Assembly (NCBI GenBank): GCA_922989275.2
Contig: OV277864.1
Span: 41,973,550 to 42,037,549, forward strand
Length of the DNA: 64,000 nt
Direction: 5' to 3'
From: Gari tellinella
Taxonomy: Eukaryota > Mollusca > Bivalvia > Cardiida > Psammobiidae
The first letter of the stretch is position 1. Each line of letters starts with the position of its first letter. Below are positions 11,267-22,900 of this stretch, one piece after another. A program made the position numbers and the translations under genes. Under the pieces are notes generated by a model. That model was given only the letters and a program-made list of their open reading frames with translations. It was not told the origin of the DNA and did no database searches.

Positions 11267-11590
11267 TTACCACAAACAGTATTTTGTGCACTACCTATAC
11301 CTGGAATAAAATGGTAAAGTGGCTATTTTAAAAATATATTTTAGAATATTCTACCTTCTTTGAAACTAGATATAGATAGAATCGTTAATGATTTAAACTA
11401 TTATTAGCAAATCCGTTACTATGAATCGATATTGATAACATGATAACAAAGATATGTTTATTATATAAACGTACAAAAACTACAATACCGTGAACATTGC
11501 ATGACACTGTTTGCATAATCGTATAATATACTAATTTACGAATCACCAAAACACTATATAACTGCGCAGACTGTGAGGAGTTTAGTTTGT

Positions 11591-12688
11591 TTAAGGTGGT
11601 TCGACAGCGGGCGGCATTTTAAAGTTGAACTCAAGGGAAGTTACTCGTTTTGTGTACAGTGGTAAATACGCTATTCCTACCCACTCTACGCGTTTCTTAC
11701 GCGTTCGTTAACCGTTCACTTTGCGTTTATTATCCGTTTCGTTAAACGGCTTTCCTAGTCGTTTCTTTACGCGTTTATTTACGCGTTTAAAAGAGTCCGG
11801 ATGAAAGGGTTACAACTTAGCCGACGGACCCCTTAGCTTCAGCGGTTTACACACCCACTTTATGACATGTGTATTACAGAACACTAGATGGTATCGCCGA
11901 TAACATTGCTATCTTTAATTGGCAATACACTGTTAATCCCCCGATATCTGAGTGGCATATGTATAGGCCGGTAACATAAATAGATTGGTTACAGGCGGTG
12001 GTCAGTGCCTGTCGATAAGATCCGAAATCTCCGCGTGAAACGGATACCTGAAGCACCAATCGCAGCATCTCTGGTATAATCGTTTATTAACGCGTTCAAA
12101 CGGGTTAAGATAGTTAGGCGTTAACAGTTCGTTAAGCGTTCGTTAACCGTTCACTATGCGTTTCTTACGCATAGATTAACGCGTAAATGGGTAGGAATAG
12201 CATATTTACCACTGTAAACATTTTGTCAGAATTTCAGGAAATCATGTATAAAATGTAAATTCTACTGTAGATTTTCAATAAATTTTTGAGACTAGTAGAA
12301 TTAAGTTATATCTATCTAATAAGAGTAAAATTAGTGTATGTTAAACAGCTAGATTTTTTTGTAATTTGACTTTTTCAGAATTTGACATTTTTAAAATATT
12401 GATATTTCCAGAAAATATGTCATGAAATACTTTTGTTCGCCCAATATCTTATAGTCTATGTACTGTTTACTTGAATGTACATAAATTATTGAGTTATATC
12501 ATTTTATAAAGAAAATATTCCTGTTTATTAAAAAAGGAGCTTTTCTCGACAAAAGGTCCTGTCAGAAAAAAACGGCACTAAATTTTTTTTAGTTTAACGA
12601 TTTTTCACTCTCCATATGGTATATTTCAATTTAATCAAGGTTTCAAAGAATTCTGACACAGAATAAACTGACCCGCGAACCACCTTAA
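11591..12688. mobile_element. Element with TTAAGGTGGTTCG ends, interrupted by family M
   Basis: Terminal inverted repeats: TTAAGGTGGTTCGACAGCGG on the left, CCGCGAACCACCTTAA on the right. Subtracting the 558-bp nested element leaves about 540 bp of AT-rich sequence with no coding potential. The terminal TTAA could be a target duplication or part of the repeat. Confidence 0.7.
11657..12214. mobile_element. Family M element, 558 bp, TA target
   Basis: TA at 11655-11656 and 12215-12216. Termini CAGTGGTAAATACGCTATTC and GAATAGCATATTTACCACTG. Both subterminal regions are packed with related motifs (ACGCGTTT, CGTTCGTTAACCGTTCACT, GCGTTTCTTACGC), in direct and inverted copies. The middle (about 11800-12080) has no recognisable coding sequence. 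Confidence 0.8.
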
Positions 12689-12699
12689 CATACTCGGAA

Positions 12700-13450
12700 C
12701 ACTACGAGTCAACGACATATGTCCACGTGTCTAACTGGTATACATAAATTGTAACATGAACAAATATGTGATTTGAATGGCTGGCGTTTTCCTATGAAGG
12801 CATCGTGCCATTATAAAATTTGATGAAATTCCAAAAACGGACCAAAATGTCAAATGATAATCTTCGTCAATAAGAAACAACTTTTTGATCTAATCATAAC
12901 AGATAATTGGAATTTTTTTATCAGAGTTGTCATTTAACAACAATAAAAATGATTTTGTTTTCCTTTTCTATTATGTGTTTATATATAGATTAATCCCCAT
13001 TATAGTTATGGCAAATCGTTTTCCTAAAACACGGAATCAAAGATGAAAGTAAAAGCGTTAAGAATTTTGTGTGATATGTTATTTGTGTGATAAATAGACT
13101 ATTACATTCGTGTGTTTTCAGCATTGAATTTCCTGAACTCGTTGAATAAAATGATATGTTGCGAGCCTTTGGTTGATATCATATTATCCAACTCGTTCAA
13201 CTGTAAACACACTCATTCAATAGCCTGTATAAATAATTCCATATATTGCACAAAGTGGTGAACCAAGATCAACCCTGCCGTCGGCTCAGGTTTTATTATG
13301 TATCTCGCTCATCTGAGTTAAGAGTATATCTACTTTAGATTGTTTTGAGACAATACTTATGTGGTTTACAAAGTAATAATAAATCCCATCTGACCTCACT
13401 GTCCATTATCTGCACTGGGGAATATAGCCACACGAAGACTTTCCAAGTTA
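12700..13450. other. Gene-free stretch
   Basis: AT-rich sequence without recognisable repeats, long open frames or RNA genes. Confidence 0.6.
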
Positions 13451-13454
13451 GATA

Positions 13455-13953
13455 CAGTGGATAAGACGTTATTCTTTCCCAATAAACGCGTTTTCGCTAA
13501 AACTATAATTTCCTAGGCAAACAGTTTGGAGCAAGATCAGAAGACGGGTAACCTGGTGTCTGATCAGGTTCCAAACTGTTTGCTACTCAGATAAAAATCA
13601 AAAGGTCGGAAAGGTAAAAAAAGTTGTAATTTTCTACGTTTTAGTGTAATGTGATTGCTTTTCGTTAGCGTTTAACCCCTTTACCCAATAACCCATTTAT
13701 AATATTAAATATAGGTGATCACTTAAAGCAGGTTGAAAGTAAAGCAGAATGTGCCTAAAGGCACATTCTGCTTTACTTTCAGCATGCTTTAAACTACCAT
13801 ATGCTAGGCTATATAAAAATATTTGTTATGGTAATTGTTCATAAGGCTATAAACGGGAACTATTTTCTTCAGCGGAGGAATAAATTACATACGCTAAAAG
13901 TCGCTTCTATGAGGGAAAGGGTTAAACGGGAAATAATAACGTCTTTTCCACTG
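13455..13953 (+). mobile_element. Older family A MITE interrupted by family B
   Basis: TA at 13453-13454 and 13954-13955. The left terminus is CAGTGGATAAGACGTTATTC, an older subfamily variant with ACGTTATTC instead of TCTGTTATTC. The right side is broken at GCGTTTAAACGGGAAA by the insert at 13676-13921. Confidence 0.85.
13676..13921 (+). mobile_element. Family B MITE nested in family A
   Basis: 246 bp with TTAA on both sides (13672-13675, 13922-13925); the interrupted family A sequence GTTTAAACGG is restored by removing it. Ends CCCCTTTACC/GAGGGAAAGGG. TTAA duplication and CCC/GGG ends are the hallmark of piggyBac-type elements. The central hairpin is CTTAAAGCAGGTTGAAAGTA, AAGCAGAATGTGCC and the reverse complement. 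Confidence 0.9.
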
Positions 13954-14478
13954 TATGTCTACGCTGTGTAAAATTATCAAAGACATCATGCAATAGAACT
14001 TCTACTTTACTTGAGTTAACATCTCTCCAAAACAGCAAAATAAACATGGCTTGAATAGGACATCCGTATGAATTTCTACAAGACAGAAACAATGAAACAT
14101 TTATTCAAAGAAACATAATATCACCTACCCATTCATTGCCTTACCCTGAGTACAATGATTATTTGCAACTGTTTAAATCAGATTATGTCACGGTAGTGTA
14201 AGGAGTATGAAACTTTGTACGTTCGTGTTTAATACTAAAGTTTGTAGCATTTGATGTATTATTGCACTGAAAACTACGTTGTCAAATCGTACAATGTAAC
14301 AGAGTATTATGTCAAATTTCTTGTTAAGCAGTCACTCTTTTAAAAAAGGCATTTAAACTTCAAAGTTTTATTGTCGTCTGCTTCAATTTTGTCTTTAAAA
14401 TGTTGTCTGATAGAAAAGATTACATGCAATGAACCCTAGTCCGCTTTATGAATCTACTCGTATTGCATACAGTTTTAA

Positions 14479-14705
14479 CTCTTTCACTGCCAAATTATTC
14501 GTGAGAAGTTTACTCCTTCGCCGTTTAATTGTCGTCTGCTTCAAATTTGTTGTCTGCAATATCGTTTCAAAATTTAAAAAAAAGTAAGGCAGTATGACTG
14601 AAGAAATTTCAAAACGAGTGTCAAACAGTTTGGATCCTGATCAGACGCCGCGTAAGGCAAAACTGTTTGCAAACGCGCTTTTAAGCGCCATTGAGAGTGA
14701 ATGGG
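14479..14705 (-). mobile_element. Family D MITE with one hairpin arm deleted
   Basis: TTAA at 14475-14478 and 14706-14709. Ends CTCTTTCACTGCCAAATTAT and GCGCCATTGAGAGTGAATGG. The hairpin reads GGATCCTGATCAGACGCCGC and then jumps to AAAACTGTTTGC: the second arm is mostly lost, which is a common decay route for palindromes. Confidence 0.8.
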
Positions 14706-15079
14706 TTAAAATCGCAATTAAGTAAAGAAGAAAGCTCCTATAGGAATGTTCTTCTTTTCTTTATTTCTGCATAAGGCCAATATATGTTAAACGACAGCTA
14801 CTTGATTTAGACGAGGCAAGCTCAAATGTATCTTAATTTGATAACAATAAAATGATAAGACCTATTTATTTGACTGTCTAAAATACGATCCATAAGACAT
14901 GGCAAACGAGAAATGAAATATTCAACATGTATAAATGAGCATCGGTAAAATCTAGTTTCAGCGATATTTCAAAGGGATATTAAACTATAGCGTCCGAGAT
15001 TGGCAGCAGCGTAGCAAAATAAAATTAAACCAAAGAGCTCCCTTGGCAGCGTTTTGTTTTAGTTAACGACTTTTATCGC

Positions 15080-15480
15080 TCTTACTGCAATGACGTCATT
15101 CGCTGTAAATAAAAAGTCTTGTCGTCTGCATTTATTTCTCAAATTCAAAATTTAGGTTAAGTGTTTATTTAATTTATTCCTCTGCTGAAGAAAATAGTTC
15201 CAGTTTATACCCTCATGAACAATAACCATTTCAAATATTTTATATAGCCTAGTAGAGTTTAGCTTAAAGCAGGCTGAAAAGAAAGCAGAATGTGCCTTAA
15301 GGCACATTCTGCTTTACTTTCAACCTGCTTTAAGTAGTCACCTGTTTTCAAAACTAGAAACAGGATATTAGGTAAAGGGTTAAAGTAATATCGAAATGAG
15401 TATCAAACAGTTTTGATCCTGACCAGAAGTTGTGTTATCAAAACTGTTTGCAAATAAATCCTTGTAATCGGGTTCGGTTA
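15080..15480 (-). mobile_element. Family C MITE interrupted by family B
   Basis: The left part (CTGCAATGACGTCATTCGCT, TTGTCGTCTGCATTTATTTC) and right part (AATATCGAAATGAGTATC, CAAACAGTTTTGATCCTGAC) belong to one minus-oriented C copy. Between them (about 15172-15379) lies a minus-oriented family B copy: CTGAAGAAAATAGTTCC, hairpin AAGCAGAATGTGCCTTAAGG, right end GGTAAAGGG followed by TTAA (15380-15383). The left end of B is truncated. Confidence 0.75.
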
Positions 15481-15911
15481 GTGGATGAGTCAATCATCTT
15501 TTTATTTTTTTCAAATAATAAATTTCGCAGTAGGCGGTTAAGCGATGTATCACTCTATATCATCAACCCGGTCGGACATTAATTAGCGTTCAAGGTTTAT
15601 TAAATTGATCTAAATCTCTGTTAAATAGGCTCATCCAAGAAAACGTCATATTTTATCAGATTCGAAATAGGATTTGATATATTGAATGAAGCATGATCAA
15701 TCACGTTAAACTCCCCTTCGGCATCACTGCAATATCTCACATAGTTAATCTACAGTTAACAATTTGTCACTTTTATTGAATTCACTTCACAATCAAATTG
15801 ATTTTTTTTTGCCGATTTAGATTTTGTAAAATACAAAAATACGTATTGCAACGTTAAATGAGCGAATTCAAACGGACAGTTTTGCTTGAGATAAACTATT
15901 TTAGTAATTAA

Positions 15912-16152
15912 CCATTTCACCGCCAGAATCGCCTAAAGTCGAAGTTGCAAACAGTTTTGATTCTGATCAGACGCCGCGTTACGCGGCGTCTGATCAGGAT
16001 CAAAACTGTTTGACACCCGTTTCGAAATTTCTTATGTCATACGCTCTTAATTCTAACTTTGAAATGATATTGCAAACAATAATATTGAAGCAGACGACAC
16101 AATAACGGTGTAGGGGTAAAACAACTCAAAATTTAATTTTGCGGTGAAAGGG
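15912..16152 (+). mobile_element. Family D MITE, complete
   Basis: 241 bp, TTAA at 15908-15911 and 16153-16156. The hairpin is perfect over GATCAGACGCCGCG-TTACGCGGCGTCTGATC. The right half carries GAAGCAGACGACA and ends GCGGTGAAAGGG. Confidence 0.85.
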
Positions 16153-16233
16153 TTAAAGCGATGTTCAAAAGTACTTGTAGTTTCAGCATTGACATACCGT
16201 GTTTCTGGTATTGTAGCTAATGTGGTTTGTGTA

Positions 16234-16424
16234 ACCCTTTCAATGTCATGACGTCATCAATGTTAAACAATAGTCGTCTGCTTTCATTTTTAAATATTAT
16301 ATGATATATTTAATTGAGTGTCAAACAGTTTGGATCGTGATCAAACGTCGCGTCACGCAGCGTCCGATCAGTATCCAAACTGTTTGCAAATACTTATTAC
16401 ACTCGGGGTACGGTATCGAAAGGG
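16234..16424 (-). mobile_element. Family C MITE
   Basis: Right TTAA at 16425-16428; the left TTAA has changed to GTAA. Contains a full TGACGTCA octamer at 16249-16256 and a hairpin with GGATCGTGATCAAACGTCGC. Confidence 0.8.
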
Positions 16425-16789
16425 TTAAGAAATTGAAGTTACAGAATCTAATAAGGTCCTGCAATTTCCATCAATAGCGGGACATCTGTGATATATATGC
16501 GAGGTGTGTATATAAAACAGTTTTAACAGTGTATGTTTTGAAATCTACAGATAATTTACAAAAAGAGCTGATTAATATCATGGTGCAAAGGCACATAAAT
16601 TACACACTGTAATTATTATAATCTTAAAGCTAGAGGCAACAAGGACGTTAATCCTAAACCTAAACATGTGCTTAGCTCTGACAAAGTTAAATGGGTATTA
16701 TGGACATGTAACCAAAACCAAACACAGAGGCAACGTAATAAAATGTAAAAAACGAACAAATATGTCAAAGTTTTGGATATTTATTTGGA

Positions 16790-16895
16790 ATTTACATGTT
16801 AACCCTAAGTCGACTTTTCAAACAATTTGGATCCTTATCTTGGGCCATGTAACGCGGTGTCCTGTCAGGATTCAACATATTTTGCACTGGTATTA
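16790..16895. repeat. Decayed C/D hairpin core
   Basis: AAACAATTTGGATCCTTATC, CATGTAACGCGGTG and CTGTCAGGATTCAACAT form a strongly mutated hairpin after TTAACCC. Confidence 0.5.
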
Positions 16896-16979
16896 ATCTT
16901 AATTCAAATTTCAACATATTGAATTATGCATAACATTGCAGACAATACATTTTGCTAGATGCTACTATTTCTATAAGAG

Positions 16980-17354
16980 GGCACACTCATTCACTGCCTT
17001 ACCCAGAGTATAATGGTTATTTGCAAACAGTTTTAATTTTTGTCAGACGCCGTGTTTAGCGGCATCTGATCGGGATCTAAATCATTTCGCACTCATTCCA
17101 AATAGCTAAATTTTTTATTTGAGAAGTAAATGCAGACGAAGTGTTATCGTCTGCTTTAACCCTCTTTTCGCCAAATTATTGTCTGCATTGGTAGTGTCGT
17201 TTGCAACATTTTTCAATTAGCTTTAGGGCTGTTTTGACTGAAAACATGTCAATACGAATGTCAAATTGTTTGAATTCTGGTCTCACGGCGTATGATCAGG
17301 CTCCAAACTGTTTGCAAAATCGCCTTTTGGCGCCGTGGGCAGTGAAAGAGTTAA
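16980..17354. mobile_element. Family C (+) followed directly by family D (-)
   Basis: C covers about 16990-17155 (CATTCACTGCCTTACCC, GTCAGACGCCGTG, GCAGACGAAGTG). D covers about 17160-17354 (CCCTCTTTTCGCCAAATTAT, GATCAGGCTCCAAACTG, GGGCAGTGAAAGAG followed by TTAA). The two meet at TTTAACCC, so they share or abut a target site. Confidence 0.65.
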
Positions 17355-17811
17355 AACCTTTCTTTAACTACCACTGAATGAGGTTAACTCTCCTGTGCGA
17401 TGAAATTCTGAGCTCCCAGGAAACCCCAATAATGTCCATGCCTATTAGTTAGATGTGTTAAGATGTTTAATCATTGACACATTTGTTTAAATGAAATAAT
17501 CCACTTTTTTTTTATAGTAGTTTCTTTTCCCAGTTTTTGTAAGTTTAAGAAAGATCACTTATATACGGATTCAGACTCATTTTTCTCTAAGTCTTGTTCC
17601 ATTTTCGTTGAACTGTCTACGTGCTATTAGTCACGTTATCCTTTGACATTTCAGATAAAACACTACATTTTCGTGTTCATATGAAGATAATACAGAAGTC
17701 TGAAGAGGTGTATGAACAAATAAGGTCCGTTCACTTGATTGCCTGTGTTTAATATGTTATATCATTCTAGATTGGATACTATTGCCAGTCCTTAAACACA
17801 TCGTTTAATAG

Positions 17812-18050
17812 TTTCCTCCCTGAAACGGCAAGTGAACAATTCCAGTTTCAAAATAAAAGCTGGTCCAGTTTTGACTATTAGGTTTATGTTTACCAAATTA
17901 ATGCAAGATGACAAAAAGTGCAAACCCTGATTAGAGGGCTCATTTATCTCTCTAAACAGGGTCTACACGGTTTGCATAGGACAACTGTACATGTTCGCTT
18001 TTACATGTACACTGTCTTTACAGAATGAGTATATTCATCGCTAGGGTTTA
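17812..18050 (-). mobile_element. Family K MITE, diverged
   Basis: Left TTTCCTCCCTGAAAC; centre AAACCCTGATTAGAGGGCTC against CTCTAAACAGGGTCTAC; right TCATCGCTAGGGTTTAAT. The arms have many substitutions. Confidence 0.65.
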
Positions 18051-18224
18051 ATAGGAAAAGACATTTTGGGAAATGTTGTCATTTTAATTCTACGAACCTG
18101 TAATTCCATCCATTGATGCATCGCGTCTAATAGATTCAACCTTGATAACGTATGTTAACCTTGACCTATGCTGTTCGCAATGATAGTTTTCATGAAGGTG
18201 AACCCCATATAATAAATAATTAAC

Positions 18225-18439
18225 ACCTTCACTGCCATGATCTCATTAATTTTAAATAATTGTCGTCTGCTGTTACTTTTCGAATTTATATTATAGGGAT
18301 TTTGACTTAAGAAATATAGAAATGAGTTTCAAACAGTATGGATAGTGATAAGACGCCGCGTTACGCGACATCTGATCAGGATCCAAACTGTTTGCAAGGA
18401 ACCATTGTACCCGGGGTACATGTAAGGCATTGAGGGGAT
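18225..18439 (-). mobile_element. Family C MITE
   Basis: Starts ACCTTCACTGCCATG and ends GTAAGGCATTGAGGGG. Hairpin AGACGCCGCGTTACGCGACA. A family A copy is inserted at its right boundary. Confidence 0.8.
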
Positions 18440-18441
18440 TA

Positions 18442-18687
18442 CAGTGGAGAATCTGTTATTCTTTCCCGTTTAAACGCAAACGTACGCAAACGCAAAGCAC
18501 TAAAACGTAGAAAAGAACAACTTTTGGACGAATCTGATAATTCTTGTTTATCTTGGTGGCAAACAGTTTGGAGCCTGATCAGACGCCGGGTTACCCGGCG
18601 TCTGATCTGGCTCCAAACTGTTTGCACTGCAAATAATAGTTTTAGCGTAAACGCGTTTATTGGGAAAGAATAACAGATTCTCCACTG
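18442..18687 (-). mobile_element. Family A MITE, near-intact
   Basis: 246 bp, TA at 18440-18441 and 18688-18689. Perfect 26-bp termini. It sits at the right end of the family C copy, where TTAA would be expected. Confidence 0.9.
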
Positions 18688-18974
18688 TAGTACTATTGAC
18701 TAGCCACTGAATAAAGCAAAACAAAATCATTGACAAGTTCATGTACAAATTAAACAGGCAACAGTGAACTGAATACAGTTAAATTGAGGTTTGTTATATT
18801 CACTTGCGTCTCAAGGTTTTTACATTTTTTTTAAATACAGATATTAACCCGTGTACTGCCTTAGCCTACAAATGTAAGTGTATGGTTATTAGCAAACAGT
18901 TTGAATCCTGCTAAGACTGCGAGTACACGAAATTATCGGAAATACGACCGCTTAAACGAAAGGTGGGAGGTGAA

Positions 18975-19490
18975 ACACAGGATTGAACCCTACATTGCTA
19001 TGACATCATCAGTTTTAAATAGTTGTAGTATGTTTTTATTCCTCAAATTTAAATTTTAAGGTGTTTTGACTTTTCAAAATATAAAAAAATTGAATATGGA
19101 ACAGTTTGGATCCTGATCAGACAGCGCATTACGCGGCGTCTGATCAGGATCAAAACTGTTTGCCACTTGTTTTTAATTACGTCAGTTATACTGCCCTAAC
19201 CCCTTCACTGCCACAACGTCATCAAATTAAAACAATTGTCGTCTGCTTCTATTTCTAAAAAACAATTTTTAGGTATTTTGACTTAAGAAATATTGAAATA
19301 GCGAGTGTCAAACAGTTTGGATCCTGATCAGACGCCGCGTTACGCGACGTCTGATCAGGATCTAAACCGTTTGCAAATAACTATAGTACTCGGGGTAAGG
19401 CAGTGAAGGGGTTAAATCTAACTTTGAAACGATATTGCAGACATAAATATTGAAGCAGTCGAAATAATATGGCGTCGAAGGGGTAAAAAC
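18975..19490. mobile_element. Family D-like MITE interrupted by family C
   Basis: The left part runs to GTCAGTTATACTGCCC with hairpin GGATCCTGATCAGACAGCGC. The right part resumes at 19416 with TCTAACTTTGAAACGATATT and GAAGCAGTCGAAA. Rejoined, they read like the uninterrupted D copy at 15912-16152. A further decayed C start lies at about 18845-18915. Confidence 0.75.
19200..19411 (-). mobile_element. Family C MITE nested in family D
   Basis: 212 bp, CTAA (19196-19199) and TTAA (19412-19415) at the borders. Ends CCCCTTCACTGCC and GGCAGTGAAGGGG are perfect inverted repeats. Hairpin GATCAGACGCCGCG-TTACGCGACGTCTGATC. Confidence 0.85.
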
Positions 19491-19844
19491 CTCACGACAA
19501 GTTTGATCATAGCAATGTTAAACGGGAAGGAATATAACGTGTTCTAAATTGTTTGATATGACTAGCCTTGTACCAAGCTGATATGGATTGGTGCAAAAGT
19601 TATCAAGCTGACATGGATTGGTAAAAATGTAATATTTGATTATTTAACCATTAGTGAAACTAGAAACCAAACATTAATGTCTACTTGAAGAAAGTTCGAT
19701 TTATGTAGGCCTCGTTAAGCGAAACTTGTACTTTTCTACCGCTTGGTTTATTATCAAATATTGCCTACATGCAAACCAGTAAGATGAAAGTGATTTTTAG
19801 ATAGCTATAAAAGAATTTATGACCCAGTTTTAACTCATTCACTT

Positions 19845-20040
19845 CTTGATGTTAACATGGCCTTTTCCAATATACATTACAATCTAGTCGACTGTTCATG
19901 ATAGTTTTATTCAAACTACTGAAAACTGGCAAACAGTGTAGATATTGATCAGTAGGTTCATCTAATCAAGATCTACACAGATTGCATAGGCATGTACATG
20001 TTTATTGTATAATCTTAGCAAATAAGGTGAATACGGTTCA
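19845..20040. repeat. Family K-like remnant
   Basis: CTGGCAAACAGTGTAGATAT against CAAGATCTACACAGATTGC, with TTAACTCATTCACTTC on the left. Right end unclear. Confidence 0.5.
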
Positions 20041-20094
20041 CACTTACTCAATTTTATGTGTTAAGTGTTCCTTTTTTTACTTTCTGAAACATTA

Positions 20095-20285
20095 TTATAC
20101 ATTAAACCCCCTCTATTACAACCATTACAAAGAGGAGTACTTGAATGTATCAAACAGGTGACAGCTAACATCCAGATGAAAGCTAAACATATTTTATTTT
20201 ACTTCACCTTGCTTGAGGCAGCCATCTGCCTGAATCAACTAATATTTATAAACACAATTTAGTGGCCGTAAATAATTGTTGTACA
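20095..20285. repeat. Family E-like remnant
   Basis: CCCCCTCTATTACAACCATT on the left and TTTAGTGGCCGTAAATAATT on the right match the family E ends, with AGGTGACAGCTAAC and ACCTTGCTTGAGGCAG as decayed hairpin arms. Confidence 0.5.
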
Positions 20286-20378
20286 TTTATTAATACAGCT
20301 GACATAATCTTAATAAGAGAGAAATCCAAACTTGGCCTTAAAACTATTTCTGTTATACATGGATGCCATGCGCCTTAA

Positions 20379-20626
20379 CCTTTTACCTTATAACCAGTAT
20401 ATGACATTAATACAGGTGACCACTTAAAGCAGGTTGAAAGTAAAGCAGAATGTGCCTTAAGGCACATTCTGCTCTACTTTCAGCCTGTTTTCAACTAACA
20501 TCTGCTAGACTATATAAAATATTTGTTATGGTAATTGTTCATGAGGGTATAAACTGGAACTATTTTATTTTCTTCAGCGACGGAATAAATTGAATACGCT
20601 AAAAGTCGCTTCTATTGGGGAAAGGG
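20379..20626 (+). mobile_element. Family B MITE, complete
   Basis: 248 bp, TTAA at 20375-20378 and 20627-20630. Long hairpin CTTAAAGCAGGTTGAAAGTA, AAGCAGAATGTGCCTTAAGG, CACATTCTGC. The right half carries CAGCGACGGAATAAATTG and GCTAAAAGTCGCTTCTAT. Confidence 0.9.
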
Positions 20627-20689
20627 TTAATAAACATCTAACTGTTAGTTAAGGAACATATTCATATTAAATAAAATTATTTATTTATG

Positions 20690-20960
20690 CTTTTCGGTGG
20701 ATTACCACGATATAGCAGTGGATGATCACTTGGTAATCCACTGCAGTGGATTATCACCAATCGCTTTTATTATGAATTTTCCCCGTAGGGCTCCCCAAGA
20801 ATCGTAGTCAATCGTGTCTTATCGTTAAATTCCGGCAGTCCGATTTGTCGCGAACTACTCACCGGAAGAGCACGAATCCAAACTCGGGAGCAACGAAGTC
20901 ATTCGGATGACGTCATTATACCGCCAACTGTCACGCGCATGTGTTCGACATAAAACGTGG
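20690..20960. other. GC-richer spacer with a short inverted repeat
   Basis: Includes CGGTGGATTACCACGATATA and GCAGTGGATTATCACC in inverted arrangement, then a GC-richer part (CACCGGAAGAGCACGAATCC, GATGACGTCATTATACCG). It may be the body of the fold-back element that follows, but I cannot define its borders. Confidence 0.35.
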
Positions 20961-21054
20961 GGCTCAACACGGGATAAATAATGTACGTTCGCTTTCAATT
21001 TTTAAACAATTTCGTTTAAAAAGTGGCTTAAAAGCATAAATAAATAGAATAACT

Positions 21055-21205
21055 GTGTTTTTTCAGTGTAAGATCGAATTTAATCCATTTCGTGAACATC
21101 AGACTGTTATATTTTCACTCGTGGCTTCGCCACTCGTGAAAATATAACGTCTGATGTTCACTCAATGGATTAAATTTCGATCTTACACTGAAAAAAACAG
21201 TTATC
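21055..21205. repeat. Long near-perfect fold-back hairpin
   Basis: Arms of about 70 bp each with few mismatches: TTTTTTCAGTGTAAGATCGA, TGAACATCAGAC, TATATTTTCACTCGTGGC, then the reverse complement. The loop is only TTCG. It would form a very stable cruciform or hairpin RNA. Confidence 0.8.
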
Positions 21206-21291
21206 CTCTATATATTTATATAAAAATACATTTTAAAGAAAAACATTATGGACTCGGTTGGAATCAAATCCGTGCAAAGAAGGGAAACTTA

Positions 21292-21538
21292 CAGTTGATA
21301 ATATGTTATTCTTTCCCGTTTAAACGCAAACGAAACGCAAACGCAAAGCACTAAAACGTAGAAAAGTACAACTTTTGGACAATTCTAATAATTCATTTTT
21401 ATCTTGGTGGCAAACAGTTTAGAGCCTGATCAGACGCCGGGTTACCTGGAGGCTGATCTGGCTCCAAACCGTTTGTAATTGAAATAATAGTTTTAGCGTA
21501 AACGCGTTTATTGGGAATAAATAACGTTTTCTCCACTG
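21292..21538 (-). mobile_element. Family A MITE, older subfamily
   Basis: TA at 21290-21291 and 21539-21540. The left terminus is decayed (CAGTTGATAATATG), the right is AACGTTTTCTCCACTG. Internal AACGAAACGCAAACG replaces the ACGTACGCAAACG of the young copies. Confidence 0.85.
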
Positions 21539-22213
21539 TATATATGCCAACGCTTTAACCAATTCGACTGCCAAATAAAAGAGTCAATTTTATGCTTTGT
21601 GAATTGTATGTAGTGAAGTTCAAAGCAAAGATCTGCTGCGTCTTAGTTTAGAGTAGAACAGGAAATGAAAAAAAAAACTAAAAAAAAGAGATCACATTGA
21701 GTAATTTTTCTTGAGGATGTTTTATACCGATCGCATTTATTTAATTCCATATGCACAATAATGCAACAAATTTGATATTCCTATTTGGTTTTCAGTCTCC
21801 TACTAACCACGATTAGACCAATGAGAAACTTAATGTAAACCATCATATTGATTATTGTGGAGTTAGTTTTTAAGTAACGTTATGAAAAAGGTTGACTTCT
21901 TCCATTTCTATTATTTCATGGTATACAAATAATCGTATACACGCAAATTCAAAATAGCCAAACAAAATTACTACAATCTGGTTTTTTCATGGTAAGGACG
22001 GGATATGGTCATCAAATGAATATTCTTCAAACTTTTCAACAAAGACGTACATGTACATGTATATCTACAATCATATACATTGTTCAAGAATTGTTAAATA
22101 TACGTGAATAATCATTTATGTATGTTATTTTTTCTTGAAGGATAATGTTGAAAACAGATCCTTTGAGTCGATTCCAATTTCTAGTGTGACTGGTTAAGGA
22201 GGTTTCATCGCTT

Positions 22214-22459
22214 GAGTGGAGAATGTGTTATTCTTTCCCAATAAACGCGTTTACGCTAAAACTATTATTTGCAGTGCAAACAGTTTGGAGCCAGATCAGA
22301 CGCCGGGTAACCCGGCGTCTGATCAGGCTCCAAACTGTTTGCCACCAAGATAAACATGAATTATCAGAATTGTCCAAAATGTGTACTTTTCTACGTTTTA
22401 GTGATTTGCGTTTGCGTACGTTTGCGTTTAAACGGGAAAGAATAACAGATTCTCCACTG
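22214..22459 (+). mobile_element. Family A MITE, near-intact
   Basis: 246 bp, but flanked by TT on both sides (22212-22213, 22460-22461) instead of TA. First base G instead of C. Hairpin intact with the GGGTAACCC apex. Confidence 0.85.
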
Positions 22460-22900
22460 TTGCTATGCACCACAAAGTTTCTTTCTGTTAAATATAACTA
22501 TGTCTTTAACGCCACAATTGACATGGATTGCATATCATTAGTTTGCCAATGTGCAACATCTAATTGTTCTCATGGCGGAAATTGCGACTTTGAATAGGAT
22601 TAAGAAACCATACAAGACTCATAATCCGGTAAAATTAAACAAAAGAAATCAATAGTCAATATTGAGAAAATGAACGAAAAAAATGCATGTTCAGAACACG
22701 TATAGGTAATGAGCCAATAAATGAAACCCTCCCCCCCTAAGCGGACTTTGTTGGACGTATATTTTCTTGTAGCATATACACTGCGATTAATAAATCTGGG
22801 TGTTGGATGGAATATCGTCGCCGGATAAGCGCACAATTTAATCGTTTCCATGGCAACCCTCATGATTTTGAGGTAGAACATACATATTGTAAATTGTGAT

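Noticed and set aside
11874..12068. 64-codon minus-strand frame in family M
   Set aside because: Overlaps the non-coding middle of the element; no transposase motif.
18439..18627. Open frame encoding MQTVWSQIRRRVTRRLIRL, repeated at more than ten places
   Set aside because: It is the translation of the family A hairpin and flanks. Both strands are open in the same region because the element is a palindrome with few stops. No start context or conservation beyond the repeat itself.
20379..20626. microRNA gene from the perfect B hairpin
   Set aside because: The hairpin is a repeated MITE core. A small RNA is possible but nothing in the sequence shows processing.
22223..22597. 124-codon open frame
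   Set aside because: Starts inside the family A copy at 22214-22459 and runs out of it by chance.
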